DNA of 36,299 nt from DTU015 sp964406505 (GTDB lineage Bacteria > Bacillota > Sulfobacillia > Fermentithermobacillales > Fermentithermobacillaceae). The stretch spans positions 1 to 36,299 of the forward strand of contig CAYORX010000019.1 of assembly GCA_964406505.1 (NCBI GenBank), read 5' to 3'. The notes beneath the pieces are model-generated. The model was not told the origin of the DNA. It saw nothing but the letters and a program-made list of their open reading frames with translations, and ran no database searches. The translations under genes were made by a program, and so were the position numbers. This document shows, piece by piece, positions 32,479 to 36,299 of this stretch. Positions within the stretch are counted from its first letter, which is position 1; every line of letters begins with the position of its first letter.

Positions 32479-32506
32479 AATATCCCCGGAAATGGTGATC
32501 TGTAAA
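32479..32506 (-). promoter_or_regulatory. candidate sigma-A promoter before murA
   Basis: On the minus strand TTTACA (32506..32501, five of six) is followed after 16 bases by GATATT (32484..32479, four of six). It lies between atpD and murA and would let murA be expressed apart from the ATPase genes. Confidence 0.35.
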
Positions 32507-32521
32507 GTGAAAATCTGCTAA

Positions 32522-33181
32522 TCAACGCGCTCTAACGATTTCCTTAATTCTCATAAGCCTGGATATGTTAGCCCTCTCCATTTCGTCTAACCGCATTTCT
32601 ACGCTTTTAACCGCTTGCTCCAATTCAGGGATCAATACATGTTCTAAAGCGTTTACTCTTCTTCTGGTTTTTTCTATCTCGTCTGCCAATAAATGAACCG
32701 TTCGTTCGATGTAAGACAGTTGCACCATCAAAGGTAAAATCCCTTTAAAGTAAGCTATTGCATCATCTAAATCTGATGATGTTGCTGCAAGTCCATAACC
32801 GGGAAGCGCTTCGTCTGAGCCATCTCTATCTTTTTCATCAAATTTTAATTCGCGTTCTACGATCTTCATTTTGGGCACTGTAACGTTTAGAATATGCCTG
32901 TACGAAACATCTATTTCTTCTGCTCCACCTGGTGCCATTAACGCTTCTTCAAGCACCGAAGGTGATAATACGGCACGGGCCAGGGAAAAACTTTTGTAAG
33001 CAACTTCTAATCGTTCTTCAAGCTGCTGCCTAAGCCTGCGACTTTCGTGTACGATCGATAAAAATTCCCTCATTAGCTGATCGCGCTTATCCTTTAACAA
33101 CCTGTGACCGCGTTGTGCCATCTGTATCCTGCTTTTAAGACGCGTCAATTCTTGCCGTGTTGCATTTGCTTTAATCTCCAA
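32522..33181 (-). CDS. atpD: V/A-type ATPase subunit D
   Basis: 219 residues, helical. The N-terminal ATRQELTRLKSRIQMAQRGHRLLKDKRDQL is the subunit D signature, and the C-terminal part (TRRRVNALEHVLIPEL) closes the antiparallel coiled coil. Subunit D is the central stalk that turns inside the A3B3 head. The TTG at 33181 has GGAGGTG about 11 bases upstream, a slightly long spacing; no better start exists. It follows atpB by 27 bp. No F, C, E, G, I or K subunit gene follows; any others must be upstream of atpA or elsewhere. Confidence 0.95.
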   Translation of the reverse strand: MEIKANATRQELTRLKSRIQMAQRGHRLLKDKRDQLMREFLSIVHESRRLRQQLEERLEVAYKSFSLARAVLSPSVLEEALMAPGGAEEIDVSYRHILNVTVPKMKIVERELKFDEKDRDGSDEALPGYGLAATSSDLDDAIAYFKGILPLMVQLSYIERTVHLLADEIEKTRRRVNALEHVLIPELEQAVKSVEMRLDEMERANISRLMRIKEIVRAR

Positions 33182-33208
33182 AGCCTACCACACCTCCTAA
33201 CTCGGTTT

Positions 33209-34597
33209 TCAGGCGTTTCCATCTTCAATTTCCGGCATATACTCATCGATATTCGCCTGTGACAACCTTTTAAGTTCGATGCGGGGTAGATCTGACATTA
33301 AGCGCCAACCGATATCCAAAGTTTGTTCGATGGTTCTATTTTCGTCGGCACCTTGGTTTACAAATGTTTTTTCGAATTCGTCTGCAAATCTAAGGAAAAT
33401 TTTGTCATTTTCGGTAAGGGCCGCCTCACCTAAAATGACGGCTAAATCTCTCGCTTCTTTTCCACGGTCATATACATCAGAAAGCTGATTAAGCACGTCC
33501 GCGTGATCTCGCCGGGTTTTGCCTTCACCTATCCCTTTGTCTTTCAGCCTAGATAAAGATACCGATATATCTACAGGCGGATAAATACCCGATCTATGCA
33601 ATTCCCTTGAAAGTATTATCTGACCCTCTGTAATGTACCCGGTTAGGTCGGGAATCGGATGTGTTTTATCATCTTCAGGCATTGTAAGGATAGGAATTTG
33701 AGTGATAGAACCAGGTTTGCCTTCGATTCGCCCCGCCCTTTCGTAAATAGAAGCAAGGTCTGTATACATATACCCCGGATACCCCCTACGCCCAGGTACC
33801 TCTTTCCTTGCGGCTGACACTTCGCGTAAAGCTTCTGCATAGTTCGTCATATCGGTCAAAATGACTAACACATGCATGCCAAGTTCGAAAGCTAAATACT
33901 CAGCTACAGTAAGCACCATTTTTGGCGTAGCAATTCTCTCGATAACAGGGTCGTTAGCTAGGTTAGTAAACACTACAGACCTGTCAAGTGCCCCTGTAGC
34001 CCTGAAGGTTGAAAGAAAATAATCTGCCTCTTCAAACGTAATACCTAATGCCCCGAACACGACAGCGAACGGCTCTTTAGTTCCAAGCACAGTAGCTTGC
34101 CTTGCAATTTGCGAAGCAATTTGAGCGTGCGGAAGCCCTGCGCCTGAAAAAATAGGCAGCTTTTGACCCCGAACCAGTGGATTCATGCAGTCGATCGAAG
34201 AAATACCTGTTTGAATAAATTCCGAAGGGTACGCACGCGCGAAAGGGTTTATAGGATTACCGCTTATATCAAGCCGTTTATCAGGTAAAATTCGCGATCC
34301 ACCGTCAGCCGGATTACCTGCCCCATCGAACACTCGCCCTAAAATATCCGGCGATACAGGAATCTCAAGCACTCGCCCTAAAAACCTTACTTTCGATGAC
34401 TTAACGTCGAGCCCCGAAGTACCCTCAAAAAGCTGCACAAGAGCCATGTTTTCTGCGGCTTCCAATACTCGCCCCCTGCGAATTTCGCCGCTCCCTGTTT
34501 CTATTTCAACTAGTTCATCAAAGTGAACGTCGGAAACTTGTTCGACCACGATAAGCGGTCCAGACACCTCTGTAATGGTCGTATATTCCAACGGCAT
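33209..34597 (-). CDS. atpB: V/A-type ATPase subunit B
   Basis: About 462 residues. YTTITEVSGPLIVVEQV begins the barrel domain, and PIFSGAGLPHAQIASQIARQ occupies the place of the P-loop in degenerate form, as in all B subunits. ARKEVPGRRGYPGYMYTDLASIYERAG follows in the nucleotide-binding domain. B alternates with A in the head and is regulatory, not catalytic. ATG 34597 has GGGGGA seven bases upstream; an ATG at 34612 is in frame but includes that SD. The presence of B- and D-type subunits excludes an F-type ATP synthase. Confidence 0.97.
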   Translation of the reverse strand: MPLEYTTITEVSGPLIVVEQVSDVHFDELVEIETGSGEIRRGRVLEAAENMALVQLFEGTSGLDVKSSKVRFLGRVLEIPVSPDILGRVFDGAGNPADGGSRILPDKRLDISGNPINPFARAYPSEFIQTGISSIDCMNPLVRGQKLPIFSGAGLPHAQIASQIARQATVLGTKEPFAVVFGALGITFEEADYFLSTFRATGALDRSVVFTNLANDPVIERIATPKMVLTVAEYLAFELGMHVLVILTDMTNYAEALREVSAARKEVPGRRGYPGYMYTDLASIYERAGRIEGKPGSITQIPILTMPEDDKTHPIPDLTGYITEGQIILSRELHRSGIYPPVDISVSLSRLKDKGIGEGKTRRDHADVLNQLSDVYDRGKEARDLAVILGEAALTENDKIFLRFADEFEKTFVNQGADENRTIEQTLDIGWRLMSDLPRIELKRLSQANIDEYMPEIEDGNA

Positions 34598-34642
34598 ATA
34601 GAATTCCCCCATGCTAAAACTTTATGTTCATATATGATATCT

Positions 34643-36299
34643 CTAACGGATATATTGCCCGGCCTCATCGCGAATTACAGCAACTATCGATTCGAACTCC
34701 GCAGGCCACTCATCTTCAGGAACTATCCTCGCCCTTGCGATACGTTCTCTAACTTCCATTTCTAAGATGGTTTCGAGTTTTACACCTTTCTGAAGAAGTT
34801 CCATTCCCATATGGTGGAAATCTAGCACGATTTTAAGGATATCGTATTGTTTTTTCTGAGAGCAATACGTATCTATCTCGTGAAACGCACTTTGGTACAA
34901 AAAATCTTCTCGCAGTGATTTAGCAGTTTCAAGAAGCATTCTTTGTCTATCAGAAAGCGAATCTAGGCCCACGAGCCTGACTATTTCTAACAATTCGTCT
35001 TCTTCTTGAAGAATGGCAACAGCTTCATCTCGCATATCCGGAAAGTCTCTTCCCAGATTTTCTCTAAAATATGGATCGAGCCTATCAGTGTAAAGGGAAT
35101 AACTGTTGAGCCAGTTAATGGCGGGAAAGTGTTTGCGCGCCGCTAGTCTATCGTCCAAGCCCCAAAATACTTTTACGACACGTAAGGTAGCTTGGGTAAC
35201 AGGTTCCGACAAGTCACCCCCGGGAGGCGAAACGGCACCTATAGCGCTTAACGCCCCGAAACGTTCGTCTGAACTGATCAGCCGTGCCCTTCCTGCTCTT
35301 TCGTAAAACTCAGAAAGCCTTGAACCTAGATATGCAGGGTAACCTTCTTCGCCAGGCATTTCTTCCAAGCGACCTGAAATTTCACGCAGTGCTTCAGCCC
35401 ATCGTGAGGTAGAGTCTGCCATAAGAGCTACATCGTACCCCATATCTCTGTAGTATTCAGCAATGGTTATTCCGGTATAAACAGAAGCTTCGCGCGCTGC
35501 TACCGGCATATTCGATGTATTGGCTACCAATATCGTACGCTCCATAAGCGGCCTTCCTGTGCCCGGGTCAATGAGCTCGGGGAATTCTAACAACACGTCA
35601 GTCATCTCATTACCGCGTTCCCCACAACCGATGTAAACTATGATCTCAGCATTAGCCCATTTTGCCAGCTGGTGCTGAATAACTGTCTTACCGCTTCCGA
35701 AAGGTCCCGGCACGCACGCTGTCCCTCCCTTTGCTATAGGAAAGAAAGCATCTATGATCCGTTGCCCTGTGATAAGCGGTTCCGAAGGCGGAAGTTTATC
35801 TTTTACCGGCCTAGGTACACGCACAGGCCACCTTTGTAGCAGGCTGATAGCGCGTTCGCCTTGCTTGGTATCAATTACACATACCGTCTCTGTAACGATA
35901 AACTCGCCTTCGCTGATGGTTTTAACAACACCTTGGCTCAAGTCAGGCGGCACCAAAACTTTGTGCTCTACAACAGGCGATTCTTGCACAGTCCCAATGA
36001 TATCTCCTGAACCTACGGCCTGGCCTACCTTCACAGAAGGTACGAAATGCCACAGTTTTTCCCTGTCAAGTCCGTTAGCTTCGAGACCGCGGGAAATAAA
36101 ATCTCCGGACATATCTGCCAAAACATTAAGAGGTCTTTGAATTCCATCAAACATCGCTCCGATTAACCCCGGCCCTAGTTCAACGCTAAGAGGAACACCT
36201 GTCGAAACTACCGGCTCTCCGGGACCAACCCCAGATGTTTCCTCGTAAACCTGGATTGAAGCGGTATCATCTTTAAGTTCTATAACTTCACCAATTAAT
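34643..36299 (-). CDS. atpA: V/A-type ATPase catalytic subunit A, N-terminus cut by window edge
   Basis: About 551 residues are visible; the family length is near 590, so roughly 40 N-terminal residues lie outside. The frame is open to the window edge and includes IQVYEETSGVGPGEPVVSTG before the internal methionine at 36154, so that methionine is not the start. The catalytic P-loop is GPFGSGKTVIQHQLAKW, and AREASVYTGITIAEYYRDMG lies in the nucleotide-binding domain. Subunit A binds and hydrolyses ATP, driving or driven by proton or sodium transport. It lies 45 bp before atpB. Confidence 0.97.
   Translation of the reverse strand, partial: LIGEVIELKDDTASIQVYEETSGVGPGEPVVSTGVPLSVELGPGLIGAMFDGIQRPLNVLADMSGDFISRGLEANGLDREKLWHFVPSVKVGQAVGSGDIIGTVQESPVVEHKVLVPPDLSQGVVKTISEGEFIVTETVCVIDTKQGERAISLLQRWPVRVPRPVKDKLPPSEPLITGQRIIDAFFPIAKGGTACVPGPFGSGKTVIQHQLAKWANAEIIVYIGCGERGNEMTDVLLEFPELIDPGTGRPLMERTILVANTSNMPVAAREASVYTGITIAEYYRDMGYDVALMADSTSRWAEALREISGRLEEMPGEEGYPAYLGSRLSEFYERAGRARLISSDERFGALSAIGAVSPPGGDLSEPVTQATLRVVKVFWGLDDRLAARKHFPAINWLNSYSLYTDRLDPYFRENLGRDFPDMRDEAVAILQEEDELLEIVRLVGLDSLSDRQRMLLETAKSLREDFLYQSAFHEIDTYCSQKKQYDILKIVLDFHHMGMELLQKGVKLETILEMEVRERIARARIVPEDEWPAEFESIVAVIRDEAGQYIR

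Noticed and set aside
1..36299. CRISPR arrays, tRNA or rRNA genes, insertion sequences, prophage
   Set aside because: No spaced direct repeats, no transposase or integrase motifs, and no tRNA-like cloverleaf was noticed; gene content is core chromosomal throughout.

Overview
The window looks like chromosomal DNA of an endospore-forming, flagellated, low-GC Bacillota (Firmicutes), probably of a clostridial or other deep-branching class; the sequence alone does not fix genus or species. The evidence is spoIIID, spoIID and a SpoIIQ-like gene, a long-form HPF, a FlgM/FliW/CsrA flagellar cluster, and gene order that follows two neighbourhoods known from Bacillus subtilis. Nearly all genes lie on the minus strand; only csaB and a cold-shock gene are on plus. 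TTG and GTG starts behind strong Shine-Dalgarno (SD) sequences are unusually common. No tRNA, rRNA, CRISPR array, insertion sequence or prophage gene was seen.

Layout in the direction of minus-strand transcription, right to left. (1) 36.3-32.5 kb: V/A-type ATPase genes atpA (cut by the window edge), atpB and atpD. (2) 32.4-27.8 kb: murA, spoIID, a SpoIIQ-like gene, spoIIID and mbl, an envelope and sporulation block. (3) 27.8-25.4 kb: flagellar rod genes flgF, flgG and a FlgJ-type rod-binding gene, then fabZ. (4) 25.3-23.0 kb: metK, a small unknown anchored protein, and comFC. (5) 23.0-16.3 kb: yvyF, flgM, flgN, flgK, flgL, fliW, csrA, fliD, fliS and a fliT-like gene. The flagellin gene expected between csrA and fliD is absent. 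(6) 16.3-15.7 kb: a plus-strand cold-shock gene with its own promoter, structured leader and terminator. The 348-bp gap upstream also holds a cluster of DnaA boxes and the hpf promoter region. (7) 15.7-11.2 kb: hpf, a nucleotidyltransferase-like unknown, an internally repeated unknown, a 25-codon hydrophobic peptide ORF, a membrane HD-GYP protein and a DUF5317 membrane protein. (8) 11.2-6.9 kb: secA, prfB (with its programmed +1 frameshift) and a small anchored unknown. (9) 6.9-4.8 kb: csaB and a TagA/WecG-type glycosyltransferase, diverging. (10) 4.9-0.1 kb: a two-subunit transketolase, ftsE, ftsX and an EnvC-like M23 hydrolase, then perhaps the first codons of another gene.

Working picture: blocks 2, 9 and 10 build and remodel the envelope (peptidoglycan precursor synthesis, elongation scaffold, FtsEX-controlled hydrolysis, secondary wall polymer and its pyruvylation, spore engulfment). 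Blocks 3 and 5 build the flagellar rod, hook-filament junction and cap, and carry the FlgM and FliW-CsrA checkpoints. HPF, SecA, RF2 and the cold-shock protein are housekeeping and stress functions. The most notable signals are a V/A-type ATPase at the locus where relatives carry the F-type operon, a predicted pseudoknot over the cold-shock ribosome-binding site, the same-strand DnaA boxes, a good sigma-28 promoter before flgF, and the peptide/HD-GYP/DUF5317 group.
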